Shown here one piece after another: positions 1-11,195 of a DNA stretch of 64,000 nt (position 1 is the stretch's first letter; every line of letters begins with the position of its first letter). The notes beneath the pieces are model-generated. The model did no database searches. It was given only the letters and a program-made list of their open reading frames with translations, and was not told the DNA's origin. Source of the DNA: Jaltomata sinuosa (lineage: Eukaryota; Streptophyta; Magnoliopsida; Solanales; Solanaceae); contig QJPP01001593.1 of assembly GCA_003996215.1 (NCBI GenBank), positions 53,909 through 117,908 on the forward strand. The letters run 5' to 3'. The position numbers and the translations under genes were made by a program.

Positions 1-91
1 ATCAAGGACAAAATAATGTCCATCATGTTATTTTAAAAATAAAAAGCAATAGAGCTTGGGTTAAAATTTTAATTGAAGTGTCTAAATAAAT

Positions 92-325
92 ATTTGGTGG
101 TAGTGTTGCCCTGTTACTATCTGTTGTTTGTTATTACCTGTTGTCTCTTGTACTTCTATTACGTCCTTTTCTAGATTGTTTTTAAACTATTTTTGTCTTG
201 AGCCGAGGGTCTATCGAAAACAGTCTCTCTACCTCACCTCTGAGGTAGTGGTACGGACTGCGTACACTCTACCCTCCCCAGACCCCACGTTGTGGGAATA
301 TACTGGGTATGTTGTTGTTGTTGTT
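92..325 (+). mobile_element. TS-like SINE with (GTT)n tail
   Basis: Element of about 234 bp ending in a (GTT)n tract. It has the Solanaceae core GAGCCGAGGGTCTATCGAAA, a CTGCGTACACTCTACCCTCC block and a GACCCCACGTTGTGGGAATA block. A 17-bp target duplication GAAGTGTCTAAATAAAT lies at 75-91 and 326-342. The paralogous site in unit B (about 14868-14885) is empty. The (GTT)n-ended 3' part is typical of TS-type SINEs mobilised by RTE LINEs. A tRNA-like head is not obvious. The 70-codon ORF inside it is not a gene. Confidence 0.8.
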
Positions 326-1572
326 GAAGTGTCTAAATAAATTATTTTCAGAATAACAAAAATCCTCAATAGTCTTTCCTAGCGTAGAAACACTGTGAGA
401 AAAGATCAGTGGGGTTGAAAGTTAGTTGTCAGCCAAAAAACTAATTTTTTTTTAACTCGGTTAAATCTGAGAAAATTAGATTTAATTAACTATCATTCAT
501 GGGTATTATTAACGAAGGGTAACTGCTCAATTTCGTATAGTTTAAGGGAATATTTGACCCCTTTCTCTTATTATAACTAATAATAATTAGGTTAATTGGG
601 GGTTCCAACTAAATTAAGGGTATATTCAAACCAACTATTAAACGGTAAGCGCATACGTGAGCTAAACTATTAACGAAGAGCATATTTGCTCAATTTTGAA
701 TACTTGAAGGGCATATTTGGACCTTTTTCGTTTATAAATTATCTCAGTGAGGGTAAAATGAGTATTTTAAAGTTAATTTGTTACTAAGTATTAAACAAAA
801 GTATCATTTGTTGGGATCTGATTGAAAAGGAAATAGTGTGACTAAATTACCTTTATTTATTCTTTGAACTCAATTTAATACTATTCTTCTCTTGACCAAA
901 TTAATATCTTCACATTTATTAGAATTTAGAATAAGGGTACAGATGAAAAACTAATTAATTTAATTTTAATTTTTTAAAATAACAAATATTTTATATCAAT
1001 CACTTTTAGTAATTATTTTATGGTAGGAATATAGAAAGATAGAGTAGATAGAACGTTAAATGACAAAGTTACACTCAAATGTAAATTCAATGCCAAGATG
1101 CAACCATGTTGCACATGAGCTGCTTCTGGCTCTACTATAATAGTAAAAAACTGGAGGTGTTCATAAACTTATAATCGATTTATTGAATACGATAGAGTTG
1201 TAAGACTTACCTCGTGGAAGAACCCTACATTTGAAGGTGTCTTTCTGAAAATTTTTAGTATTAAATATCAACAATAATATCTAAATGTTGGTTGGAACAA
1301 ATATATAAAAGTAAAAGTTAATATAGTCGTAAACAAAATGACTTCCGCCAATAAGTGAAGAAAATCATTTTCCTCCCTTGATGAAAAATGTTTTTCTTAA
1401 TTCTTCCAACCTAATACCAATGTTCCTTAGGAAACTGATTTCCTTGCTGTAATACCACACAGACCCATATATCATTATATGGAGTACTATATCGTAAGTT
1501 ATTATATACAACGACAACATGTCCAGTGTAAATCGTAAGTTATTATACGACTAATAATAAAATAAAAATAAG

Positions 1573-2254
1573 GGAAACAACTCAAATATGCTATCGAACT
1601 TTGAGAAAAGGCTCATCTATGTCATCATTAATAGTTGAGCTCAACCATGCCACTGCCATTACAAAAGGGCACATTCATGCCATTATTTTTTAATGGTCTA
1701 GTTTGATGGTTTTGCAAAACCATTCTTTCCACGTGGCGTCTTATTAGAGGTCCATGTCAACAAATTAAACCGGACATATTTATTTAAATTCGGAATTAAA
1801 ACCCGTTCCATTAACACCAGACGCCGACCCACCTTAACCCATTTCACTTTTATTTCTCCCCAGACCATTAGATCGAAAATTTCTCCCATTCTGATGTTTG
1901 ACTCCCCTGCAGAAGCTTTGAAAATTCAGTGCTTACAAGTCCTAGTCTTCCAATTTCTTTCGGACCCACCTTTTTCTTCTACAATGTATTATAATGATGA
2001 GTTCATCTGTCAATTTCCTGCTAATTGATCGATCTAAGGGTCTGGGGGAGAAATAAAAGGGAAATGGGTGAGGGTAGGTCGGGTCAAGTATGGTGTTAAT
2101 GGGTCGAGTTTTTATTAGAGGTCCACGTGGAAAAAATGGTTTTGCAAAATCATCAAGCCTGACCATTAGAAAACAATGGCATGAATGTGCCTTTTTTGTA
2201 ACAGCAGTGGCCTGGTTGAGCTCAAAATTCGCTGACGTATTTGAGCTTTTTCCC
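1573..2254. mobile_element. Mutator-like MITE (fold-back, 9-bp TSD)
   Basis: A 682-bp element starting GGGAAACAACTC and ending GAGCTTTTTCCC. A perfect 9-bp duplication TAAAAATAA lies at 1564-1572 and 2255-2263, the size made by Mutator-like transposases. The terminal inverted repeats are about 250-300 bp long, so most of the element folds back on itself; the left arm has an extra stretch of about 50 bp. No transposase is encoded. Unit B has no insertion at the matching place (about 16125-16145). Two minus-strand ORFs here are just the two arms. Confidence 0.85.
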
Positions 2255-3221
2255 TAAAAATAACAATAATACATATTGCAGTGTAGCCCCTTTTTTCAAA
2301 CTGTTTATCTAAGTCGAGGGTCTACCGAAAACAGTCTCTCTATCTCTGTTTCTCAGGCATCCTCTTGCACAAAGGTTAAATCTTTTCTTTTATTTCTCTA
2401 TCTCTGTCTCTTTATATTTGTTTCAGTTTTGGAGTTTTTCGCTTTTGTTTTTATGTGTTAAATGCTTCACTTGGTAAGGAAAGAAAGATGGAAAAAGAGA
2501 AACAAAGTAAAACTATGTCTCCATTGAACAATGAGAAAACTAACCACTTCAAAAGGGGTAATTTGTTCCTGAATCTATCAATGGAGGGTTTGGTTTGGTT
2601 TCAAATTTCACAAATACAACTATTAGGAGATGACATCGTTTCTACTTGAAGGGTTCAAGCGTCCAATCTAATTAGAGGAAAAGGAGATGACATCGTCTAA
2701 TAATTTCGATTCATTGAGAAACAATACTTTGTAAGATATAAAAATATTATGAAATATCAAAACTATGAACATCTAGCATTTGCAAAATGGGTCCATGACA
2801 GAAACATACCGCATATTAGACATATAAGGACGTCTATTCCTCTGATGATCAATCACTGTGCGAGCTGCTTACGCTTTCTTGAACTTCCTTTTTTCAACTT
2901 TCTGACAAATATATAAAAGCCAGTCAATTACATGATGAGACCGAGCAAGATATTCTGCTTAATCACTAAAAGGAAATTTGGTGCTGAATAGAAAGAGTTG
3001 AATGCAATCAATTATCAAGTATATGTAGAACAATTAGAATAAGAAAGTTCATTGTTAACTCGAAAGCCAGTAAAAAGTTGGTCAAACTATATACCCAACA
3101 ACAAGATTTAAAATGAAATATTCAGTTCATATTCAACAGATTTGATCAACAGGTTCTGGCAAAAATGGTTCAAATTCAAGCAACAGATTGGTCAACAGGT
3201 TCTGGCAAAACTTATATATAA

Positions 3222-3372
3222 GCATTATAACTGAACATCTCAATTATAGCAGTAATATTGTCGCAAAATATATTATCTTTTTCTTCATTCACTATTAGCA
3301 AATCATCCTTGTCATCTTTCTGGAAAAATTGAGAGGGACTACCGAAGTAAGACTCGTTAACAACACGCATCC
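3222..3372 (-). pseudogene. Unrecognised coding-like fragment, unit A copy
   Basis: On the minus strand an open frame reads WMRVVNESYFGSPSQFFQ, continues through a K/D-rich stretch and an IFCDNITAIIEMF stretch, then meets TAA near 3217. Unit B (19602-19752) keeps the same wording with several conservative changes and then loses frame. Retention of coding-like sequence in two diverged copies suggests an exon of a captured or dead gene. I do not recognise the family, and the wording may only reflect shared descent. Confidence 0.3.
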
Positions 3373-3590
3373 AACATGAATTGATGATAGTATTGATTGA
3401 AGTCGGCCAATTTCAAGCAATAGAACAAATTTTACCATGATTTACGTGCATAATTCCACCACTGCAGCTAAAGACGATATATGAAGAAAACTTTCAAATT
3501 TTTTTCCTAATTGAGGAAACCTAAATGTTGTAGTATTGCTAGCTCCAATTCTGAAAAGGACAACCTCTGCAGCAGTTTACTGTCTTTTTT

Positions 3591-3822
3591 TTTTTTGATG
3601 ACTGTGGTGTCCGGGCCAGCTTTCGCGCACCTCGACTAAATCCACGGGATACCTGTCATCTCCCACCAGTAACAGGTACCAGGTAACTCTGTCCACCAAG
3701 GCTAGAACAGATGGGAAGAATCACCTAGCGTTTTTTGCCTCCGCTGGGATTTGAACCTGAGACCTTAGGCCTCATGGCTCTTTAACCCACTTCATTGACC
3801 ACTAGGCCACACCCTTGGGTGC
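3591..3822 (-). mobile_element. tRNA-derived SINE, minus strand
   Basis: Read on the minus strand it starts GGCACCCAAGGGTGTGGCCT, has an A-box-like GTGGCCTAGTGGTC and a B-box-like CAGGTTCAAATCCC, and ends in a poly-A run (T run at 3585-3596). Direct repeats CAGTTTACTGTCTTTTTT (3573-3590) and CAGTTTACAGTCTTTTTT (3823-3840) are the target duplication. Unit B holds the empty site near 20028-20045, so the insertion came after the duplication. Its length and body match the common Solanaceae SolS-type SINEs; the subfamily name is not certain. Confidence 0.85.
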
Positions 3823-5035
3823 CAGTTTACAGTCTTTTTTTCTGTTTGCTTTATCACTTTATCGACACACATTACATTTTTCTATGTTTCTTATTCTCCA
3901 TTAACAAAATCAAAAATCAAACCAAGAAAAAAATATATTCTTTCGATTCCATTCAACTTTTTCTTATTCTAGCTAGAAATAACAAGCCATTTTCTTGCTT
4001 ACCATGTTTTTCCTCTTCTTCTTCACTGTAGTTTCTGTTGTTTAATGAAACAACTATCTAAAATATGAATCTTTCCTCATAAAAATTAACATCAATGAAC
4101 TTGTAAGAACTTAAAATGTAAGTAAAATCTAGAATAGATCACCGGAAAATACCATGTCTGCCATGGATACCACTGTCAAAAACAATGAAAAAGCTCTTAT
4201 TCAAAAGGAAATGTTGCTAGATCTTGACAAAGAGACCCTGGTTAGTCTTTTTCGTAACAATCCCTCAATTCTTAAAGTTTTTCAAGTAGCCACAAATACC
4301 AACAACAATCAGGTCAATACAGACATTCATCAAATCCTAAGGACACGAACCCCCCAAAACAGAACAGACAGCAAACTCACCTTCCCCAGAATCCCAAGAT
4401 ATCATCTAATTCTGATCCCCCACCAAAACCCTGAAATTACCGCAGTCTACTCAAAATCTGTATTCTTCCGAAGCCCCTTCTGCTGATACCAATAAAGATA
4501 ATATCCCCAAAGAGGACTACAATCAGAATGCGCAGGAAAAAAATAATGTCCCTAGTGACAAATCGAAGCCCACTGTTCCATCAAAGCCCACATTTGCTGC
4601 TACTGTCCAAGCAACTCTGGCAGCTACAACAGCTTCTACTACTATTGATATTCAACATGGGACTCATCTCAGTAGCCGGCTGTTTACTTTAGTGCCGAAT
4701 ATTACTTTGTTAATCTTGCCAATGATTGTAAGCTTACCATAGTTGGGAAATTCATAAAGGGGAAACCAACTATGGAAGAGTTAAGAAAGCTATTTAGTAG
4801 CCAATTTCAGCTACAGGGATCGGTTAAAATAGCTTACTATGATTATAGAACAGTGTACATTGATTTCTCTAATGAACTAATTTCAATCACATCTATTTCA
4901 AACCTTTTATACCATGAAAGTTTTGAGATGGACTCCTGATTTCAAACCTCAGCAAGAGACGTCCATTGTGCCTTGCTTGGATCCTTATTCACAAATTGTC
5001 ATGGCATTTATTTCGATGGGCTACTATAGCCAAAC

Positions 5036-5222
5036 TTAAAAAAAAGGGCAGCCCGGAGCACTAAAGCTTCCGCTATGCATAGGGTCCGGGGAAGGGCCCG
5101 ACCACAAGGGTCTATTGTACGCAGCCTTACCTTGCATTTTTGCAAGAGGCTGTTTCCAAGGCTTGAACCCGTGACCTCCTGGTCACATGGCAGCAACTTT
5201 ACCCGTTACTCCAAGGCTCCCC
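5036..5222 (-). mobile_element. Au-like SINE nested in the decayed LINE
   Basis: Read on the minus strand: GGAGCCTTGGAGTAACGGGT with an A-box-like start, a B-box GGTCACGGGTTCAAGCC, a CTTGCAAAAATGCAAGGTAA stem, and an end GGGCTGCCC followed by T/A tract. This is the widespread angiosperm Au-type SINE body of about 180 bp. It splits the LINE ORF1 region after GYYSQT. I found no clean target duplication. Confidence 0.75.
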
Positions 5223-5545
5223 TTCAATACTTGTTCAATTCAATTGCAGGAAACTCCCTCTCAACACAACATCCAACAATTGCAGGTCAACCCCTCTGTT
5301 AACACCAAACAGAACAGGATCCATAATAATCCTCCCTTATTTGGAAGGAGGAATAGGCTTTAGAAGTACTCAAGACATCAGTCATTCCCTTGCTGCCAAA
5401 GTCTGGTGGAACATTAGAACGGGTAATTCTATTTGGAAAAACCTCCTTGAAACCAAATATTAACCAAGAGCTCATCCCGTCTTCAATAAGTGGGTTGCTG
5501 GGCAATCCCATATTTGGAACAGGCTTCTAAATTCAAGAAAGAATT

Positions 5546-6030
5546 GTGACAAATATATTGTATGAAAATTGGCAAAGGAGATATCTCTTTTTGATGGGAC
5601 AACTAGATAGGCACTGGCCCTTAAGCTCACTGTCTTCCTCAAGTTTACAGGTCCAAGAAATTAGAGTTTCAGATTTCATTCCCAATGGATCTTGGAATCT
5701 GTCCAAGTTGAACAATATCTTTCCTAACAATTTGATTTCTCAGATAGTTGGCATTGATATCATCGATACTAATGTTGATATTCCTATATGGACTCTTAAT
5801 CAGCAAGTCTTGTTTACTACTAAATTTGACTGCCAAATTCTAAGTTTCAGGAACCCTACTCTTTCTTCTATGAATATCTGGCATAATAAGATGCCATACA
5901 AAATTTCCTTCTTTATGCTCAGGCTGCTGGTTAACAAACTTCCCACAGATGAAGCTCTTAAAAGGTATAATATTCATGGACCCGGTAAATGTATCTGTTG
6001 TACTCAGGGTTACATTGAAATATTGATCAT
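5546..6030 (+). pseudogene. LINE ORF2 C-terminal zf-RVT fragment
   Basis: The longest open stretch of the decayed LINE. The translated wording around WNLSKLNNIFP, IPIWTLNQQVLFTTK and KISFFMLRLLVNKLPTDEA, then KCICC, is the region between polymerase and RNase H that plant L1-like LINEs carry (zf-RVT). After about 6030 the frame drifts. It encodes nothing functional: there is no polymerase core upstream and no intact zinc-binding set. Confidence 0.7.
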
Positions 6031-6419
6031 CTCTTTAGAAGAGGAGGCCTTGCTTATTTTGTTTTGGAGTTCTTCTCTAGCTCTTGTGGCATTCCTATCA
6101 GGCAGGGAAGAATTAGAGACACTCTTATAAACTGGTGGCTGAGCAAGACTAATAACAGAATCCGTGCTGCTTTAATTCAATGTCAGCCTTCTTTTATTTG
6201 TCGGGAGATTGTGAAAGCATGATGTAGCAACAAGTTCGAAGATATAAAAAGTCATCCAGGGGGAGTTATTAATCAGGTAATCCACCAAATCAAGATGTTG
6301 CTCTCTGTTCAATTTCCTAAAGTGCAATTCTTGCATCAATGGAATAATATTCCTTACCAGGTTGAGAGATTCAAGCCTCAGATTAATATCAAATGTCTTC
6401 GATGGAGAAGGCCTAGTCC

Positions 6420-6780
6420 TAGGCGATTTAAGCTTAACACTGATGGATGTAGCCAAGGAAACCCAGGCAGTGCAGGTGGAGGAGGCATTCTTAGAGATGA
6501 AAAAGGTCAACTGTCCATGGCCTACTATGAATACTATGGAGAAAGCTCCAATAATGTGGCTGAATCCAAAGCTATTCTTAAAGGAATGCAATGACGTATC
6601 ACAAATGATTACTCTAATGTGGATGTGGAATTTGACTCGCTTCTCATCATCCACATGATCAAAGGGCATACATTTACTAACTGGCAGATTATGCATATTG
6701 TTAGACATACTAATTCTTTGAAGAATCAAGGCAATGTCAGATTCCATCACTGTTACAGGGAGATTAATAGCTTGGCAGAT
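6420..6780 (+). pseudogene. LINE RNase H domain remnant
   Basis: The frame reads FKLNTDGCSQGNPGSAGGGG and then ILRDEKGQ. This is the first catalytic-Asp strand and glycine-rich loop of the RNase H (RVT_3) domain found at the end of many plant LINE ORF2 proteins. NNVAESKAILKGMQ follows, giving the second acidic position (AE), and then a TGA at 6592-6594. Homology continues past the stop (NVDVEFDSLLIIHMIKG, then IVRHTNSLKNQG, NSLADWL). The domain is therefore nearly whole but interrupted. Confidence 0.75.
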
Positions 6781-7212
6781 TGGCTAATTTAGGCGAGCAT
6801 ACAATGATACAAAGCAGAATGCATTCTTGACAGAGGATTTAATGCTACCTTTGGATGTTAAAAACTGGTTGAAGAATGATATCCAAGGGAACCCATCCTT
6901 CGGAATTAGAGCTCACAAGAATATTTTCACGTTTGACAATGGTTGATTGCTCTAAGATGATTATCTTTTTTTTTGGTTTTTGAGAACTTACCTCTTTCTC
7001 ATTGCCCTAAAGGATGCCCAACTCTTAATGTTATTCTTTCTAAAGCTAGCATAGAATTTTTTTGTATAAGAATGAGCTTTTCATCCTTCATGTAACGCAA
7101 GGTGGATTGAACAAATATCCAAGGCACTGGTTATGTATTTTTGCTATATTAATACATAGATTAGGCAATGCCTAATCACCACCATTAAGGTGGATTAAAG
7201 AAAAAAAAAAGA

Positions 7213-7586
7213 GCAGGTTTCTAGTCCAATTTCCGTCTACATGTGAAAATCCCAACATTCCTCAGCATCAGGCTGAAGTTTTGCCAAAGTCCCTAGCTAA
7301 CCACAATCCTGCTACCCAGTTTCAGTCAACATATGAGAACCTGACAGCAGCCCAGTGCAACAATCAGAATTCTCCAAAGCTACCTGCTAATGGCATCTGC
7401 ATGCCCCAATATCAATCAAATGGTGAAAATCTGGGTGTCCCTGAGCACAAAACTCAAGTTTGTTCACATCCACCTGCTAATAAAAAATCTATCCTCGAGA
7501 CGCCACATGATTCTGAGGGTGATTTGACAGACGCGGTAGCCGCAGCTGTGGCTGCACTTGCAAAAAGTCAAGAGCAGGTAGTCTGA
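7213..7586 (+). pseudogene. Low-complexity ORF remnant between LINE and fold-back
   Basis: An open frame of 101 codons (7281-7586) rich in N, Q, P and A, ending DLTDAVAAAVAALAKSQEQ. It has no motif I recognise. Its second half is the outer part of the left arm of the fold-back at 7488-8124. It might come from the variable region of a LINE ORF1 but could equally be chance. Not supported as a gene. Confidence 0.25.
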
Positions 7587-8124
7587 TTGATACAGACTTG
7601 TTGGTTAAGCCTCTCCGCAACCCAGAAAAAATACCAAGCTGATGAATGAACACGGAATGGTTACCAATCTTAAAACTGGTGCTGCACCTGGCTCAAAGCC
7701 TATTGTTCCTTCTAGTACCACCCCAAGGTCAACAGCTGATCTCTGGATAAGCAGACAACAAGTAATGAAAATCGCAAATGTATTGTTGCTGATTCAACTG
7801 TCTTCTCTCGGTCACTGCAGCTAAGACATTTGCGATTTTCATTACCTGCTATCTGCTTATCCTAGAAAATCAATTGTTGACCTTGGGGTGGTACTAGAAG
7901 GAACAATAGGCTTTGAGCCAGATGCATAAACCAGTTCTAGGATTGGTAACCATTCCGTGTTCATACATCAGCTTCGGTATTTGTTCTAGGTTGCGGAGAA
8001 GCTTAACCAAGAAGTCGGTATCAATCAGACTACCTTGCTATTAACTTTTTGCAAGTGCAGCTACAGCTGCGACTATAGCAACCGTCAAATCACCCTCAAA
8101 ACCATGTGGTGTCTCAAAAATAGA
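7488..8124. repeat. Large imperfect fold-back, arms about 295 bp
   Basis: The arm at 7488-7781 is the reverse complement of 7826-8124 with scattered mismatches, around a 44-bp loop. For example ACATTTGCGATTTTCATTAC at 7826 pairs with the complementary stretch ending at 7781. The phrase TATTGTTGCTGATTCAAC occurs in the loop (about 7781-7798) and again just outside the right arm (about 8126-8143), as if a template jump made the inverted copy. No transposon-like termini or target duplication were found. Confidence 0.85.
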
Positions 8125-8149
8125 TTATTGTTGCTGATTCAACGAGAAC

Positions 8150-8654
8150 TAACACGTTTTCGTGTATCGAAAGCGGATGACCGGACGGACTGCGGCGGAA
8201 ATTACTAGTTGATGGCAACCCCCTAAACAACTGTCTAAACCCTAATTGTTTATTGTAGAGAGCCTAAGAAAATACGGCAGAAAGTATATTTTGATAGTAA
8301 ACTATAATTGTACTTATATAGAAATTTTTGGGTTATTTTAACAACCCTAATGGGCCTTAAAACACCCCTTATGGGTGGGCCCAACCGCCCAAGTTTTCTG
8401 CCATAAGTGTCATCGATGGTATAAACGGTAACTTTATAATTATCTAAAGTTTCAATAATTACAATATATAATGAAAGGATTCAATATCCCAAGTATTTAC
8501 ACATATACTTACTCAGAACATACTTACCCTTAATGTCTAAAATGATATAATCTAAAGTTTATCTTTATTCATTTAAACTGGATGATGGAAAGCCCGTCAA
8601 GCACGGCCCAACACTAAAAATGAGACAGTTTACTAACAAAATTATGAAAGTTTT
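8150..8654. repeat. Start of tandem unit B, before the LINE
   Basis: Matches 21560-21974 plus 24998-25040 of unit C. Shared wording includes TATTGTAGAGAG, GGCAGAAAGTATATTTTGAT, AACAACCCTAATGGGC and CCCAACACTAAAA. It gives the uninterrupted version of the site where the 3.0-kb solo LTR later landed in unit C. No coding sequence is seen. The minus-strand LINE begins at 8655; the 13-bp left copy of its target duplication is 8642-8654. Confidence 0.8.
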
Positions 8655-8859
8655 TTTTTTTAGAAAGGTAACTTTGTATTATATCCAAAAACAGTACTTG
8701 GGTAGTACTGAAACCATATTTACATAAGAACTCTAAAGTGCCTCTATCTCTATCTATAATGAATCAAGGACATCAATGATAGACATAGTGTCATTAGAGT
8801 AAATCTGATTACACCAAAAACACAACTGTAAGATAAAATTCAACTTAATCTTCTGCACA

Positions 8860-11109
8860 TCATTCTATACCCTCATAGCACCTGGAATTTCTCTCCTTCC
8901 ACACTGTCCACCAGATGCAAGCATGGATGAGTCTCCATCTACTTCTGTCCTTTGCTAGAGCACCAACCTCCTCCCAACTTCTTAGAGCTTCAAAAACCTT
9001 CCCTGGCATGGTCCATGCTATGCCCTTAAGGTTTAGAATGATACTCCATATCATGCTTGTGAATTTACAGTGTAGGAAGAGGTGATTCACTGTCTCAGCA
9101 GTTTCTTTACACATAAAGCATCTAGAACACAAAATCTTCCCCCTCTTCATCAGATTGTCCAGTGTGAGGGCAGCTTCTCTAGCTAGTAACCACACAAAAC
9201 AAGATACTTTATATGGAACTTTGGCTTTCCAAATCTGTTTCCATGGCCAATTGGGAATCCGATGGTTGGTCTGACTCATTAGATGGTAGGCTGCATTAAC
9301 CCTGTAGGAACCCTTGTTGTTTCCCTGCCACCACAATGTATCTTCACCAGTTTGTAGCCCTGTGAATTGATTCATAACACTAAAAAAATCAACCACCCTT
9401 TGAACTTCCCAGTCATTTACCTGTCTTCTAAAGCTGACATTCCATCCATGAGGTGACCATGTTTCTGCAACAGTATTGTGATGATAGAGAGTTAGGTTGT
9501 AAATATCTGGGAAGGCCATTTCTTGATTACCAACCTCATGCCATTTATCCTTCCAGAAACTGGTTTTGTTCCCATCTAGTATTCTGATCTTGGAGTGGGC
9601 TTTCAGTTCACTCCATAAAGATCTGATGGACCTCCAGAGACTTACCCCAAAAGGAGATATGACCTCTTTAGTCATCCAATCATCCTCTTTCTCATATTTG
9701 GCTCTAATAACTCTCCCCCATAGTTGTTGTTGCTCACTGGTGTACTTCCATAGCCACTTCATCGTAAGTGTTTTGCTATGTGCCTTCAAATTCTTGATTC
9801 CCAGTCCTCCAAATTTCTTGCCACATATAACAGCTTTCCACTTCACCAAGTGAAATTTTTTCCTCTCTGAGTTCCCATGCCACAAGAAGTCCCTCCTGAT
9901 GCTATCCAACCTATTGATGACCTTTACTGGAATAGGGAACAGGGACATCATGTATGTTGGAAGGGCATCAAGAGTGGAATTGATAAGAGTCAATCTATCC
10001 CCCAAAGATAGATATTGTGACTTCCATCTGGCCAGCTTCTTTTCACATCTTTCAATGACATTGTTCCAGATTTCAACTGACTTTGATTTGGCTCCCAAAG
10101 GCATGCCCAAATAAACAGTTGGAAGCACCCCAACCTCTCCTCCCAGTATAGCAGCTAACAGCTCCATATTACCAACTTCATTTATAGGATATAACATACT
10201 TTTCCTCCGGTTGATGTGTAATCCTGAAAGTCCTTCAAAGAGAACAAGTATCACCCGGAGATGCCTCAACTGGTCTCTATCAGCATCACAAAAGATGAGA
10301 GTGTCATCAGCATACTGCAGATGAGACACCTCAAGAGTATCAGAAGCATTCCTGGCTACTTCAAAGACCTTTATCCATCCATTTACCTTGGCTGACTTAA
10401 TCATGTTGTTAAGTCCTTCCATAGCAATCACAAAGAGGAATGGGGACAGAGGATCTCCTTGCCTGAGGCCTCTTTTAGCTTTAAAGAATCCAGCTGGTGT
10501 ACCATTTATAAGATTGGAAAAACTAACTGTTGAAATGCAGAACTTGATCCAATGAAGCCATTTTTGACCAAAACCCATCCTCTCCAACATGTTGAGCAGG
10601 AAGTTCCAGTTAACATGGTCGTAGGCTTTTTCAATATCCAATTTGCACAGGATCCCAGGCTTCTTCTCTTTCTGTCTGGAATCCACAGCTTCATTGGCCA
10701 CAAGCACAGCATCCATGATTTGTATCCCTTTGATGAAAGCCATCTGTTGTCCATCTACCAATTTAGAAATCACCCCCTTTAGCCTTTCTGTTAGTACTCT
10801 GGAGAACAATTTGTAGACACTGCCTGTTAAACTAATAGGCATGTAGTCTCTAAGCTCTTTGGCACCTTTCTTCTTAGGAATGAGGGCAATAAAGGTTGCA
10901 TTGAAACTCTTTTCAAAGAATCCATGTCCATGAAAATTGTGGAAGGCCTCCATGACATCCTTCTTTACAATTTCCCAGCAGTTAATAAAAAAAACCATAG
11001 TATATCCATCTGGCCCCGGAGCCTTGTCAGTTGCGCATAGCTTCAGACACCTAAGAACTTCATCTTCTTCAAAGCTCCTCTCTAAAGCATCCTTCTCCTC
11101 CACAGTCAA
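8860..11109 (-). CDS. LINE ORF2: reverse transcriptase plus zf-RVT (open 749 codons)
   Basis: The largest open frame in the window and the C-terminal two thirds of LINE ORF2. It would copy LINE RNA into DNA at the nicked target. Visible motifs are DKAPGPDG (about residue 28), KLDIEKAYDHV (156-166) with the first catalytic Asp, GLRQGDPLSPFLF (214-226), YADD (266-269) with the catalytic Asp pair, and YLGMPLGAK. A thumb-like region and a C-terminal zf-RVT domain (about 600-690, including CSRCFMC and NHLFLHC) follow. The usual RDFRPISL motif reads RDYMPISL. The first Met is only where the open frame begins: ORF2 truly starts at 12387 and is broken upstream, so no complete protein is made. Confidence 0.85.
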   Translation of the reverse strand: MTVEEKDALERSFEEDEVLRCLKLCATDKAPGPDGYTMVFFINCWEIVKKDVMEAFHNFHGHGFFEKSFNATFIALIPKKKGAKELRDYMPISLTGSVYKLFSRVLTERLKGVISKLVDGQQMAFIKGIQIMDAVLVANEAVDSRQKEKKPGILCKLDIEKAYDHVNWNFLLNMLERMGFGQKWLHWIKFCISTVSFSNLINGTPAGFFKAKRGLRQGDPLSPFLFVIAMEGLNNMIKSAKVNGWIKVFEVARNASDTLEVSHLQYADDTLIFCDADRDQLRHLRVILVLFEGLSGLHINRRKSMLYPINEVGNMELLAAILGGEVGVLPTVYLGMPLGAKSKSVEIWNNVIERCEKKLARWKSQYLSLGDRLTLINSTLDALPTYMMSLFPIPVKVINRLDSIRRDFLWHGNSERKKFHLVKWKAVICGKKFGGLGIKNLKAHSKTLTMKWLWKYTSEQQQLWGRVIRAKYEKEDDWMTKEVISPFGVSLWRSIRSLWSELKAHSKIRILDGNKTSFWKDKWHEVGNQEMAFPDIYNLTLYHHNTVAETWSPHGWNVSFRRQVNDWEVQRVVDFFSVMNQFTGLQTGEDTLWWQGNNKGSYRVNAAYHLMSQTNHRIPNWPWKQIWKAKVPYKVSCFVWLLAREAALTLDNLMKRGKILCSRCFMCKETAETVNHLFLHCKFTSMIWSIILNLKGIAWTMPGKVFEALRSWEEVGALAKDRSRWRLIHACIWWTVWKERNSRCYEGIE

Positions 11110-11195
11110 AACTGGACAATTAGGGCACAGGTTGGTGGGCCTCCATTGAGTGTTTTCAGTGTATAAATTCTGATAGAACTCAATGATAGCCTCCT

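Larger units (their letters stand above)
1..4137. repeat. Tandem unit A (partial, left copy)
   Basis: Left copy of a triplicated segment. 1-1570 aligns almost base for base with 14800-16150 and, more weakly, with 25360-25990; 2264-2840 and 3130-4136 align with 16150-16880 and 19480-20235. Unit A differs by insertions missing from unit B: a SINE at 92-325, a MULE MITE at 1573-2254 and a SINE at 3591-3822. A short piece with the SINE core GAGGGTCTACCGAAAACAG lies near 2315, with a degenerate counterpart near 16201. The unit starts before the window. The match to B ends abruptly near 4137, where a LINE begins. No intact gene is seen in it. Confidence 0.8.
4137..7212 (+). mobile_element. Decayed LINE with RNase H, internally deleted
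   Basis: Plus-strand non-LTR retrotransposon remnant. In order: an N-terminal ORF1 piece (4154-4486); a DUF4283-like ORF1 region (about 4680-5030) with wording such as KLTIVGKFIKGKPTMEELRK; a jump into the ORF2 C-terminus (5395-5540, AKVWWNIRTGNSIWKN); a zf-RVT region (5546-6030, KISFFMLRLLVNKLPTDEA); an RNase H domain (6420-6780); and a 3' UTR ending in poly-A at 7201-7212. Most of ORF2, with the endonuclease and polymerase core, is missing. Stops and frame changes are frequent, so it is dead. It lies exactly where unit A stops matching unit B. Confidence 0.8.

Noticed and set aside
128..340. 70-codon ORF at the left end
   Set aside because: It lies inside a SINE and reads through its (GTT)n tail as poly-Val. 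The same artefact appears at 32674-32862 and 56444-56647.
1698..2166. Two similar minus-strand ORFs that looked like a paralogous gene pair
   Set aside because: They are the two inverted arms of the MULE MITE, read in opposite senses of the repeat; there is no family motif.
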